Of a DNA stretch of 9,205 nucleotides, positions 1 to 7,115 are shown one piece after another. Location of the stretch: the NCBI GenBank assembly GCA_946480705.1, contig CAMLLF010000109.1:1-9205 (forward strand). Direction: 5' to 3'. Numbering within the stretch: the stretch's first letter is position 1; every line of letters begins with the position of its first letter. Position numbers and translations under genes: made by a program. Under the pieces are notes generated by a model. The model saw nothing but the letters and a program-made list of their open reading frames with translations, had not been told where the DNA came from and made no database searches. Source of the stretch: an uncultured Lysobacteraceae bacterium (GTDB lineage: Bacteria; Pseudomonadota; Gammaproteobacteria; Xanthomonadales; Rhodanobacteraceae).

Positions 1-1411
1 CGGCGACGGCCGCGGTCCAGCCGAACTGCACGAAGTAGCGGCCGACCGTTCCGCCCATCAGCGACGTCGGCACGAATACCGCGATCAAGGTGAACGTCGT
101 GGCGATCACGGCGAGCCCGATTTCGCCGGCGGCCTCGGCCGCGGCCTGCCGCGGCGTCTTGCCCAGGCGCAGATGGCGTTCGATGTTTTCGATCTCGACG
201 ATCGCATCGTCGACGAGCACGCCGACCACGAGCGACAGCGCGAGCAGCGACACCGTGTTCAGCGTGAATCCGAGCAGATGGATGACGGCGAACGTCGGAA
301 TCGCCGACAGCGGCAGCGCGACCGCCGCGATCAGCGTCGCGCGGCCGTTGCGCAGGAACAGGAACACGACGATCACCGCGAGCGCCGCGCCTTCGTAGAG
401 CAGCAGCATCGAACCGTCGTAGTTCTCCGCGATCGGATCGACGTGATTCACCGCTTCGGTGAAGACGACGTCCGGATGGGCGCGCTGCAGTGCCCGCAGG
501 GCCTTTCGCGCGGCATCGGCGATCTCGATCTCGCCGGCTCCGCGCGCGCGCAGCACGTCGAACGCGACGACCGGCGTGCCGTCGACCAGCGCGAGCGAGC
601 GCGGCTCGGCGGTGCCGTCGGATACCTCGGCGATGCGGTCGAGACGGATGCGGCGCCCGTCCTCGAGCGACAGGTCGAGGCCAGCCAGCTCCTGCGCCGA
701 CGTCACGGTCGCGATCGTGCGCACCGACTGCTCGGCGCCGCCGAGATCGACGCGCCCGCCCGACGCCTCCTGCTGCAGCGCGCGGATGCGGCGTGAAATG
801 TCGGCCGCCGTCGTGTCGAGCGCGAGCAGCCGCTCGGGATCGAGGTCGACGCGCAGTTCGCGATCGACGCCGCCGACGCGCGCCACCGCGCCGACGCCGG
901 GAATCGCGAGCAGACGCCGCGCGACCCGGTCGTCGACGAACCACGACAGCGCCTCGTCGTCGCGGTGCGCCGAGGACACGGCGAACGTCACGACCGGCGC
1001 AGCCGCGAGCTCGCGCTTGCGGACGACCGGATCCTGCAGGTCGGCCGGCAGGTTCGCGCGCGTTCCCGCGACCGCGTCGCGCACGTCGTCCAGCGCTTCC
1101 TGCACCGGCTTGCCGACGTGGAATTCGGCCGTGATCGTCGCGACGCCGTCGGTCAGCGCGCTCGTCACGTGCTTGATGCCGCGAACGCTGAAAAGCGCAT
1201 TCTCGATCTTTCGCGCCACGTCGTTCTCGAGCTGCGGCGGCGAGGCGCCCGGCAGCGCCGCGGTCACGGTGACGATCGGGAAATCGATGTCCGGAAAGTT
1301 CTGCACCTTCATCGCGAGAAATCCGCCGACGCCTGCGAGCGTCAGCAGCACGAACAGCAGGGTCGTGGCGACCGGATTGCGGATCGACCAGGCCGAGACG
1401 TCGAGACTCAT
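1..1411 (-). CDS. RND family efflux pump permease, N-terminal 470 residues (3' end beyond the left edge)
   Basis: Inner-membrane, proton-driven permease of a tripartite efflux pump (AcrB/MdtB-like RND superfamily). The start ATG (1411-1409) overlaps the stop of the fusion-protein gene as ATGA, so the two are probably translationally coupled. Visible parts: a first membrane helix at about residues 8-31 after the typical RNPVATTLL entry, then a periplasmic porter region with the family-typical FPDIDFP and LPGASP stretches, then membrane helices from about residue 336. The fourth helix carries LVDDAIVEIENIERH. D401 and D402 there match the paired proton-relay aspartates of AcrB (D407/D408). Roughly the first half of a normal permease of about 1,030 residues is present. 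The substrate cannot be read from the sequence. RND family assignment is firm; the subfamily is open. Confidence 0.95.
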   Translation of the reverse strand, partial: MSLDVSAWSIRNPVATTLLFVLLTLAGVGGFLAMKVQNFPDIDFPIVTVTAALPGASPPQLENDVARKIENALFSVRGIKHVTSALTDGVATITAEFHVGKPVQEALDDVRDAVAGTRANLPADLQDPVVRKRELAAAPVVTFAVSSAHRDDEALSWFVDDRVARRLLAIPGVGAVARVGGVDRELRVDLDPERLLALDTTAADISRRIRALQQEASGGRVDLGGAEQSVRTIATVTSAQELAGLDLSLEDGRRIRLDRIAEVSDGTAEPRSLALVDGTPVVAFDVLRARGAGEIEIADAARKALRALQRAHPDVVFTEAVNHVDPIAENYDGSMLLLYEGAALAVIVVFLFLRNGRATLIAAVALPLSAIPTFAVIHLLGFTLNTVSLLALSLVVGVLVDDAIVEIENIERHLRLGKTPRQAAAEAAGEIGLAVIATTFTLIAVFVPTSLMGGTVGRYFVQFGWTAAVA

Positions 1412-2499
1412 GATTCGCCGACCACGCTGACCGTGTCGCCTTCGCTCAGAAAGCCGAGGCCCGACGCGATGACCGCGTCGGCCGCGGTGATGCCCGCGGC
1501 GATCTCGACGCGATCGCCGGCGCGCCGCCCGAGCGCGACTTTCGTCAGCACGACGTTCGACGCGGGTCCGACGCGCATGACGTAGGCGAAGCCGTCGCGC
1601 AGCAGCACGGCATTTTGCGGCAGCGTCAGCGCCGTCGCCTCGCCGGCGTCGACGTGGCCGCGCACGAACGCGCCGACGCGGAGTGCGCTGTCAGGCGGCA
1701 GGTCGACGTAGAGCAGGCCGCTGAGCGTCGCCGCGTCGATGACCGGTGCGATGGTTCGCAGCGTGCCGCGGATCGCTGCGCGGCCCTGCAATTCGATGGT
1801 CGCTGTCTGCCCGGGTGCGAGCTTTTCGAGGTCGGCACTGCCGACGGCCGCACGCCATTCGAGCCGGCCGTCGCGGATCAGGCGAAACAGTTCCGTCCCT
1901 GCGGGAACGACCGCGCCGACCGTCGCCGTCCGCGACGTGACGATGCCGTCGCTCGGCGCGAGCACGCGCGTCTGCGCGAGTCGCAACCGATGCCGCGCCT
2001 CGACGGCCCGCGCCGCATCGAGCCGCGCACGCGCGGTGTTCGCGGCCGCGACGTACTGATCGACCTGCTGCGTCGACAGCGCGCCGCGCACGTCGAGACG
2101 CTTCGCGCGCGTTGCGTCGGTGTCGGCCTGCACCCGCTCGGCCTGCGCCTGCGCAACCGACGCGCGCGCCTCGGCGAGTTCCGCTTCGACGACGGCCGCG
2201 TCGAAGCGCGCGAGCACCTGTCCGCGCCGCACGATGTCGCCGACATCGGCTTCGATACCGACGAGCCGCAGACCGTCGCTCTCGGCGCCGACGCTCGCTT
2301 CCTGCCAGGCCGCGACGGTGCCGCTCGCCGGAATGCGAACCGGCATCGTCGAGACCGCGGCGCGCGTCAGTGTGACCGCCAGCACCGGCGGCGCCGAGGG
2401 CTTCGGCGCGACGGCGCCGTCGGTGCCGGCACGAGCGAACAGAACGAACGCGACGACCAGTAGAGCCGCGCCTGCCGGCACGAGAAGAGCACGCTTCAT
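1408..2499 (-). CDS. Efflux RND transporter periplasmic adaptor (membrane fusion protein, HlyD/AcrA type)
   Basis: 363-residue adaptor that would link the RND permease to an outer-membrane channel. Residues 1-25 form a basic-start hydrophobic segment (signal peptide or anchor; no lipobox cysteine). Residues about 53-100 are the first half of the barrel-sandwich (biotinyl-lipoyl-like) domain, about 101-176 an Ala/Arg/Glu-rich alpha-helical hairpin, and about 180-208 the second half with the family signature APSDGIV...[11 protein letters not shown]. Beta-barrel and membrane-proximal domains follow to the end. I chose the ATG at 2499 because the signal-like hydrophobic stretch begins there and an AAGGA (2515-2511) lies 11 bases upstream. 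The reading frame stays open to 2673, but that extension is Arg/Pro-rich and has no adaptor features. It is coupled to the permease by an ATGA overlap at 1411-1408. No outer-membrane factor or regulator gene is visible beside it. Confidence 0.92.
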   Translation of the reverse strand: MKRALLVPAGAALLVVAFVLFARAGTDGAVAPKPSAPPVLAVTLTRAAVSTMPVRIPASGTVAAWQEASVGAESDGLRLVGIEADVGDIVRRGQVLARFDAAVVEAELAEARASVAQAQAERVQADTDATRAKRLDVRGALSTQQVDQYVAAANTARARLDAARAVEARHRLRLAQTRVLAPSDGIVTSRTATVGAVVPAGTELFRLIRDGRLEWRAAVGSADLEKLAPGQTATIELQGRAAIRGTLRTIAPVIDAATLSGLLYVDLPPDSALRVGAFVRGHVDAGEATALTLPQNAVLLRDGFAYVMRVGPASNVVLTKVALGRRAGDRVEIAAGITAADAVIASGLGFLSEGDTVSVVGES

Positions 2500-2667
2500 T
2501 CGGGGGAGAGTCCTTGAACCTCGCTGTCGGCGATCGCGCCGGCAACGCGGCGATCCGCCGGCCGGATCCGGCATCGGGTCGCGGACGATGATGCGAGGCG
2601 GATGTCGGGGGAATGTCGTTGCGGGACTGTCGCGTGCGGACGGATGCGACGCCGGGTCCCTGGCCTC

Positions 2668-2673
2668 TATCAT
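2668..2673 (+). promoter_or_regulatory. Candidate -10 element (TATCAT) upstream of trpG
   Basis: TATCAT matches the sigma-70 -10 consensus TATAAT at 5 of 6 positions and lies 139 bases before the trpG start in a locally less GC-rich patch. No good -35 match lies 16-18 bases upstream, so this is only a candidate. The same hexamer occurs 28 bases before trpD. Confidence 0.25.
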
Positions 2674-2718
2674 GCGGTTTCGTGACTTAGGCGGTGCCCC
2701 GGGCTCGGGTAAGCTGAT

Positions 2719-2734
2719 GCGCGTCGCGACGCGC
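2719..2734. repeat. 16-bp perfect palindrome upstream of trpG
   Basis: GCGCGTCGCGACGCGC reads identically on both strands. It sits downstream of the candidate -10 element and 78 bases before the trpG start, so it could be an operator half-site pair or fold as a leader hairpin. CpG-rich palindromes are common by chance in such GC-rich DNA, so function is unproven. Confidence 0.35.
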
Positions 2735-2812
2735 CCGTGCCATGCGGATTCTCAGTCCGGCAGACGGCGCCACGGCGGCGGTCCCACAAACGAAAGAAGG
2801 TCTGCGTGTCCC

Positions 2813-3391
2813 ATGCTGCTGATGATCGACAACTACGACAGCTTCACCTGGAATCTCGTGCAGTACTTCGGCGAGCTCGGCTGCGAGGTCAAGGTCGTAC
2901 GCAACGATGAATGGACGGTCGGGCAGATTGCCGCGGCGCAGCCGAGCCACATCGTGATCTCGCCGGGGCCGTGCACGCCGAACGAGGCCGGCGTGTCGCT
3001 GCAGCTGCTGCAGGACCTGAGCGGGCGCATTCCGATCTTCGGGGTCTGCCTCGGCCATCAGGCCATCGGCCAGGCGTTCGGCGGCAACGTCGTGCGCGCG
3101 GCGCAGATCATGCACGGCAAGACCTCGCCGATCCGGCACACGGGGCAGGGCGTGTTCCGCGCGCTGCCGGATCCGTTCGAGGCGACGCGGTATCACTCTC
3201 TGGTTGTGGAAAAGAATTCTTTGCCCGATTGTCTCGAGACGACGGCCTGGACCGAGCATGCCGACGGCCGCGTCGACGAGATCATGGGTTTCCGGCATCG
3301 CGAGCTGCGCGTGGAGGGCGTGCAGTTCCATCCGGAGTCGATCCTGACGCAGCACGGCCACAAGATGCTGGCGAACTTCCTCGCCGCATGA
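2813..3391 (+). CDS. trpG: Anthranilate synthase component II (glutamine amidotransferase subunit)
   Basis: 192-residue class I glutamine amidotransferase. It releases ammonia from glutamine and feeds it to TrpE, which makes anthranilate from chorismate, the first committed step of tryptophan synthesis (cytoplasm). In many bacteria the same subunit also serves PabB in folate synthesis. Signatures: N-terminal [20 protein letters not shown], oxyanion region [11 protein letters not shown] (50-60), nucleophile Cys79 in [16 protein letters not shown], and His173/Glu175 in VQFHPES, so the catalytic triad is complete. The length is normal. The ATG at 2813 gives the family-typical N-terminus. The ribosome site GAAAGAAGG (2792-2800) is about 12 bases upstream, somewhat far, but no closer in-frame alternative fits. 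The stop overlaps the next gene's start (ATGA, 3388-3391). trpE is not adjacent. Confidence 0.97.
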   Translation: MLLMIDNYDSFTWNLVQYFGELGCEVKVVRNDEWTVGQIAAAQPSHIVISPGPCTPNEAGVSLQLLQDLSGRIPIFGVCLGHQAIGQAFGGNVVRAAQIMHGKTSPIRHTGQGVFRALPDPFEATRYHSLVVEKNSLPDCLETTAWTEHADGRVDEIMGFRHRELRVEGVQFHPESILTQHGHKMLANFLAA

Positions 3392-5588
3392 GGCGGCGGC
3401 GCGCGTCGACGGCCTGTATCTGCGGCGCTGCACTGCTGGCGGCGGCGTGTGCAGCCGGGCAGGCCGCCGCCGCGGATGCGGATGCGCGCGACGCACTCGT
3501 CGCGCAGTGCCGCGATCTGCAGCAGCCGCAGCCCAAGGAGGCGATCGCGGTCTGCGAGCGGGCCTACGCCGCGCTCGATCCGCTGCGCGACGGCGAGCTG
3601 GCCGAAGAGATGCTGTTCCGGCGCAGCGACGCGCAGATCGCCACCGGTGCGTTCGCCGAGGCCGCGGCCACGCTCGACCGCGTCGCGGCGATGCCGGTCG
3701 AGGCCGGCCGCTGGATGCACGATTTCCGGCTCGCACGGCGGCGCGGCATCCTGGCCTATCGCCAGGAGCGCTATGCCGAGGCGCTGCCGCAGTTCCGCGT
3801 CGCGCGCGAACTCGCGCTCGCGCATGCCGACGACACGTCGGTCGCGCAGAGCTGGAACGATCTCGGCAACACCCTGCGGCGAATCGGCGATTATCACGGC
3901 GCGCTCGATGCGTATCTCGCGAGCCTCGAACTCAAGCGCCGCGGCAACGACCGGCAGCTGGGCGCGCTGTACAACAATCTCGGCGATCTCTACCGCGATC
4001 TCGGCGACCTCGCCGAATCGAAGAAGCGCTATGTCGAGGCGCTGGCCGAGCACGACCGCGACGCCCGTCCGCGCGATGCCGCGCATACGCGCGAGAGTCT
4101 CGCCGCGGTGCTCGTGAAGACCGGCGAGACTGCCGAAGCGATCGCGGTCTATCGCCAGGTCATCGAAACCTTTCGTGGCCTCGGCGCGCGTGCCGACGAA
4201 CTGCGCGCACAGGTCGGCCTTGCCGCGATCGAACTCGATCGCGACGGCGTCGAGGCCGCGCGCGCGGCGCTGACGCGCGCGCAGGCGCTCGCCGGTGAAC
4301 TGTCGCTGCCGCTGCCGCCGAATCTCGCGGTGCAGCTCGCGCGGCTGCATCGCGCCGACGGCGATCCGGCCGCCGCGCGCCGCGTGCTCGGCAGCGTGCT
4401 CGACCGCGTCGCTGACGATTCGGCCGACCGCGTGCCGCTGCTGCGTGCGAACGCCGAAGCGGCGCGGGCTGCCGGCGATGCGGGGCAGGCCTATGCGCTG
4501 CTCGATGCCTACCACGATGCGGACACGCGCCTGCGCGATGCGGCGCACGACCGGCGCCTGGCGCAGCTGCGCGTGCAATTCGACGTGGCCGAGCGCGAGC
4601 GCGCGATCGAGAAGCTCGAAACGCAGAACCGCCTCGCCGCGCTCGCGCTGCAGCAGCGCACGACCCAGTTGCAGCTCGGGCTCGCCTGCGCGCTCGTCGT
4701 GCTGCTGCTCGTCGCCGGCCTGTTTCTGCGCGCGCGCCAGCGCAGCCAGCTCGCCGCCGCAGTGCGCGAGTCGCAGCTCGCGGCGGAAACCGACCACTAC
4801 CGTCGCGCCGCGGCGGCGCTGCGCGCGGACAGCGAGCGCGTGCAGGCGCTGCTCGACCGCGGCGACGCCGCGCTGTTCGCGATCGATGCGGGCGGCACGC
4901 TCGTCGCGTTGACCGCGCGTGCCGCGGAACTGCTGGGACGCTCGCGCGATGCCGCGCTCGGTACGCCGACCAGCGGCGCGCCGACCTGCTCGATGCGACG
5001 TCGCGCGAGACGCTGGAGCGCGCGCTGTCGGAGCTGGAAGACCACGACGCCGACGTGCCGCTGCAGTTGCGGCTGCCGGCTGCGACCGTCGCCGCGCGCC
5101 TCGGCGTGCTGCCGACCGACGGCGACATCGCCGTGCTGCAGGTCGTGCCGATCGCGACCGACGCGGTGCGCGACGGCGAGACCGAGGCGGGCGAACCCGC
5201 TCCGGCGGCGGAACTCGTGCCGTTCGAGGAGACGCCGCTCGACGACGCGCCGGCCGAAGTCGACAACGAGCGCTTCCGGCGCCAGCTCGTCGAACTGATG
5301 GTCTATGCGGTCGAGATCTGGGAACGCGTCAGCGGCCGCACGCGCATCGACCTTGCCGAGAAGAGCCGCGTCTGGCGCGTGACGATCGACGAGGGGCGGC
5401 TGCGCGTGCGTGCGATGGAGCGGTATCTGAGCCTGGCCAAGCTGCCGCGGCAGCCGCGCTGGCGCGAAGTGCTGCGCACGGCGTTCTACGTGCTGTCGGA
5501 GTGCCGCCTCGACATGGACGAACGCGAATTGCTGCGCACGCGCGCCGAGACCGTGCAGGCCAGCCTGCGGCGGCGCGCGCTGCTGTGA
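3388..5588 (+). pseudogene. Membrane-spanning TPR-PAS signalling protein, apparently frameshifted near 4960-4985
   Basis: Read literally, the ATG at 3388 gives a 636-residue product ending at 5298. The coding signal moves to the next frame near 4960-4985 and runs to a TGA at 5586-5588; adding one base restores a 733-residue protein. Order: signal peptide (MRRRRAS..., likely cleaved in the AAA-rich stretch near residue 29); TPR-like helical repeats at about 110-400, clearest at WNDLGNTLRRIGDYHGALDA (from 156) and the following YNNLGDLYRDLGD; a charged coiled coil; one membrane helix at about 430-449; a PAS-like domain from about 483 (ALFAIDAGGTLVAL...AAELLGRS) that straddles the frameshift; and a conserved-looking C-terminal domain containing LAEKSRVWRVTIDEGRLRVR and PRWREVLRTAFYVLSECRLD, which I cannot name. 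The inferred topology is a periplasmic sensor with cytoplasmic output. It overlaps trpG by ATGA. The downstream frame shows no decay, so a recent mutation or a sequencing error is as likely as true loss. Confidence 0.8.
4960..4985 (+). other. Frameshift junction in the TPR-PAS gene
   Basis: Up to about 4968 the plus-strand frame starting at 3388 encodes PAS-like sequence (AAELLGRSRDAALGTP). From about 4968-4980 the sensible sequence is one base back (QRRADLLDATSRETLERALS), while the original frame turns into Arg/Cys/Ser-rich shadow sequence until 5298. A single missing base is the simplest explanation, for example loss of a G from CCGGACC around 4966-4970. No stop codon in either frame pins the exact base, and no slippery heptamer suitable for programmed -1 shifting is present here. 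Confidence 0.7.
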
Positions 5589-5595
5589 GGCACGC

Positions 5596-5617
5596 GGCCG
5601 GCGCGATCGCGCCGGCC
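5596..5617. terminator. GC-rich palindromic hairpin between convergent genes (bidirectional terminator-like)
   Basis: A 22-base perfect palindrome with arms GGCCGGCGCG/CGCGCCGGCC around AT. It starts 8 bases after the TPR-PAS gene stop (5588) and lies 14 bases beyond the stop of the convergent gene at 5632. There is no T-tract on either side. A second possible hairpin, CCGTGCGC (5616-5623) with GCGCACGG (5635-5642), overlaps it and would enclose the stop codon of the minus-strand gene. Confidence 0.6.
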
Positions 5618-5631
5618 GTGCGCGGCCGCGA

Positions 5632-6108
5632 TCAGCGCACGGAATTGCTCACGCAGATCATGCAGGCGCCGAACACGCCGTCGTCGACCTCGTAGGTGGA
5701 ATGGTGGGCCGACATGTCGGTCAGTTCGTCCGGGCCGGTGAAGATCGGCACCGTCTGCATGCCGTAGTAGGGCGAGTCCGGATCGGTCACGGCCGGGAGG
5801 TCGTCGCAGTAGTTCTGGGCGAGATGGCGTGCCGCGCGGTAGTCGTCGTCGAACTCGCCGCAGGTCTGCGCGGGGCACGGCTTGGTCGAGACCACGGAGG
5901 TCGACAGGCGGCAGAACGGCTGCGGCTGCACGGCGCTGCGGATCAGACACTGCTTGTAGCTCTTGGTGTCGGTGCCGCCGAACGCGATGTCGCCGATTTC
6001 GATCGCCTTACCGCCGACGCACCAGTCGACGCCGGGCAGGATGTTATGGGCCGCGGCCGGCAGGCTCGCGGCGAACAGGAAGAGGGCCAGAGCGGCGTGG
6101 TGCTTCAT
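5632..6108 (-). CDS. Small secreted eight-cysteine protein, paralogue of the 6299-6751 product
   Basis: 158 residues, family not recognised. The N-terminus is a clear signal peptide (MKHHAALALFLFAASLPAAA) with an A-A-A cleavage site after residue 20, which would leave His21 as the first mature residue. The mature part has eight cysteines (30, 54, 66, 78, 83, 101, 149, 152), suggesting up to four disulfides in an oxidising compartment. Other marks are TCGEFDDDY (82-90), QNYC (98-101), AHHSTY (134-139) and a C-terminal GACMICV with a CxxC. The ATG at 6108 is chosen over one 27 bases upstream because GAGGA (6120-6116) sits 7 bases before it and the signal peptide starts there. It follows its paralogue on the same strand by 190 bases. 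It is probably periplasmic or secreted; the role is unknown. Confidence 0.86.
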   Translation of the reverse strand: MKHHAALALFLFAASLPAAAHNILPGVDWCVGGKAIEIGDIAFGGTDTKSYKQCLIRSAVQPQPFCRLSTSVVSTKPCPAQTCGEFDDDYRAARHLAQNYCDDLPAVTDPDSPYYGMQTVPIFTGPDELTDMSAHHSTYEVDDGVFGACMICVSNSVR

Positions 6109-6211
6109 TGCGATGTCCTCGAGAGTTCGAAACACGCCGCGCCCCCCGGCGCCGGCGATGCGATGGCGGCGGTCGCGAGTGCGTCCGCCGTCAGGCCATC
6201 GTTCGACGGCG

Positions 6212-6239
6212 CCGGCCCGGCGCGCAAGCGCCGGACCGG
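6212..6239 (-). terminator. GC-rich hairpin downstream of the 6299-6751 gene
   Basis: Inverted repeat CCGGCCCGGCGC / GCGCCGGACCGG with a 4-base loop (GCAA on the plus strand) and one mismatch (6216 against 6235). It lies 59 bases past the stop codon at 6299 and upstream of the second paralogue, so it may terminate the first gene or reduce read-through into the second. There is no T-tract. Confidence 0.45.
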
Positions 6240-6298
6240 GCCAATGCGGGAAGGAATCGTGTTAACCGTCTGATTTGACGGGCTTCGGCGACATCAGA

Positions 6299-6751
6299 TC
6301 AGCGGCCGACGGTGTTGCTCGCGGCCACGCAGCGCTGACAGACGCCGTAGAGACCGGACAGCGCCTGATACGCCGAATGATGCGACGGGTCCAGGTAGGT
6401 CTGCGGCGACTGGACGTGTGCCCGCGTGCTGCCGATGCCGCCGGGCGACGTCGAGGTCTCGAAGGTCGCGCAGTAGTTGTAGGCGAGCCGGTTCGCCTTG
6501 CCGTAGTCGTCGTCGAACTCGCCGCAGGTCGCGAGCGTGCAGCCCGCTTCGGGCGGCATCGCGGAGGTGCAGTTGACTCCGGTTTCCAGGCAGCTGTGGT
6601 AGTCGTAGATGTCGGTCTGCGAATAGCCGAACGATGCGACGTTCATGGGCACGCCGACCGAGCACCAGCGCTCGGCAGGGGCTGGTCCGTGCGCGCAGGC
6701 GCCGGCACACGCGGCGAGCAGGCAGGCCGAAAGCAGCAGGCGAAGCGTCAT
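6299..6751 (-). CDS. Small exported eight-cysteine protein, paralogue of the 5632-6108 product
   Basis: 150 residues, family not recognised. The signal peptide MTLRLLLSACLLAACAGACA can be cut after residue 20 (A-C-A) to expose His21 in HGPAPAERWC, the same position as in the paralogue. LAAC at 12-15 also fits a lipobox, so it may instead be a lipoprotein acylated on Cys15. After residue 20 there are eight cysteines (30, 54, 61, 71, 76, 94, 138, 141). Spacing of C1-C2 (23 residues between), C4-C5 (4), C5-C6 (17) and C7-C8 (2) is identical to the paralogue. Shared motifs are TCGEFDDDY (75-83), YNYC (91-94), SHHSAY (123-128) and YGVCQRCV. The ATG at 6751 is supported by GGGGGA (6763-6758) 6 bases upstream; an earlier ATG at 6793 lacks a signal-like start. 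Confidence 0.86.
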   Translation of the reverse strand: MTLRLLLSACLLAACAGACAHGPAPAERWCSVGVPMNVASFGYSQTDIYDYHSCLETGVNCTSAMPPEAGCTLATCGEFDDDYGKANRLAYNYCATFETSTSPGGIGSTRAHVQSPQTYLDPSHHSAYQALSGLYGVCQRCVAASNTVGR

Positions 6752-7115
6752 GGCAAATCCCCCGTGGAACCGGTCCGATGCCCGTTCGCGCATCAGACGG
6801 CGAACGGCCGTCCGTGCGCAAGCACCTACCAGGGATCAAAGCGGGCAGGAATCGGCGTAAGTCGCTGATCCGGTACGGCTGAACGGCGACGGCCGCGGCC
6901 GGATCGGGGCCCCGGGTCGCTGGGCCGCGCTTCCGGTGCGTGAAAAAAACATCAACCGCAGCAAGTACATTCGCCGACGTTTCGGCCCGCACCGTCCCGG
7001 CTCGTCCGCACTTGGTCCCCGGATTTGCTCGCGCCGCATCGGCGGGATTCCTAGGGTTGCCGACGCCCCCGGCCGCCTCTCGGCCGAGGACTTCCCACCC
7101 CTCACGGAGTTCTCC
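6752..7115. other. Divergent intergenic region between the eight-cysteine pair and the 7116-7580 gene
   Basis: 364 bases that must hold promoters for both directions. No credible gene is visible. It contains a 7-base inverted repeat GATCCGG (6867-6873) / CCGGATC (6899-6905), a GC-rich tract around 6890-6930, and a seven-A run (6943-6949) within an AT-richer patch to about 6971 that includes a weak -10-like TACATT (6966-6971). The A-run stands out against the surrounding composition and marks the likeliest promoter zone, but no -35/-10 pair of good quality is present in either direction. Confidence 0.5.

Larger units (their letters stand above)
2500..2812. other. Divergent intergenic region between the efflux operon and trpG
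   Basis: 313 bases that must hold the promoters of both the leftward efflux operon and the rightward trpG. I see no convincing gene; the open frames crossing it are extensions of neighbours with shadow-like composition. Structures present: a short inverted repeat GATCCG-(5)-CGGATC at 2552-2568, which would lie in the efflux-operon leader; a TATCAT hexamer at 2668-2673; a 16-base perfect palindrome at 2719-2734; and a purine-rich GAAAGAAGG (2792-2800) that is the likely ribosome binding site of trpG. I found no leader peptide with clustered Trp codons, so classical trp attenuation is not supported. Confidence 0.6.

Noticed and set aside
90..1585. Several plus-strand open frames on the left side
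   Set aside because: All are antisense to the RND permease and adaptor and are Arg/Ser/Ala-rich with no domains.
2120..2812. Upstream extension of the trpG frame
   Set aside because: The extension runs antisense through the adaptor gene and is low-complexity Ser/Arg/Ala sequence; TrpG homology begins exactly at the ATG at 2813.
2812..2813. Trp-codon leader peptide/attenuator ahead of trpG or trpD
   Set aside because: No short open frame with clustered TGG codons followed by alternative hairpins was found in either upstream region.
3193..4797. 534-codon minus-strand open frame opposite trpG and the TPR-PAS gene
   Set aside because: It is antisense to strong TrpG and TPR coding sequence, is Arg/Ala/Glu-rich without domains, and reflects the lack of stops in GC-rich DNA.
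4960..4985. Programmed ribosomal frameshift in the TPR-PAS gene
   Set aside because: No X-XXY-YYZ slippery heptamer or A/T-rich slip site is present; a one-base change is simpler.
6266..6281. Small inverted repeat CCGTC-(6)-GACGG just downstream of the 6299-6751 gene
   Set aside because: A 5-base stem is too short to call a terminator with the stronger hairpin at 6212-6239 nearby.
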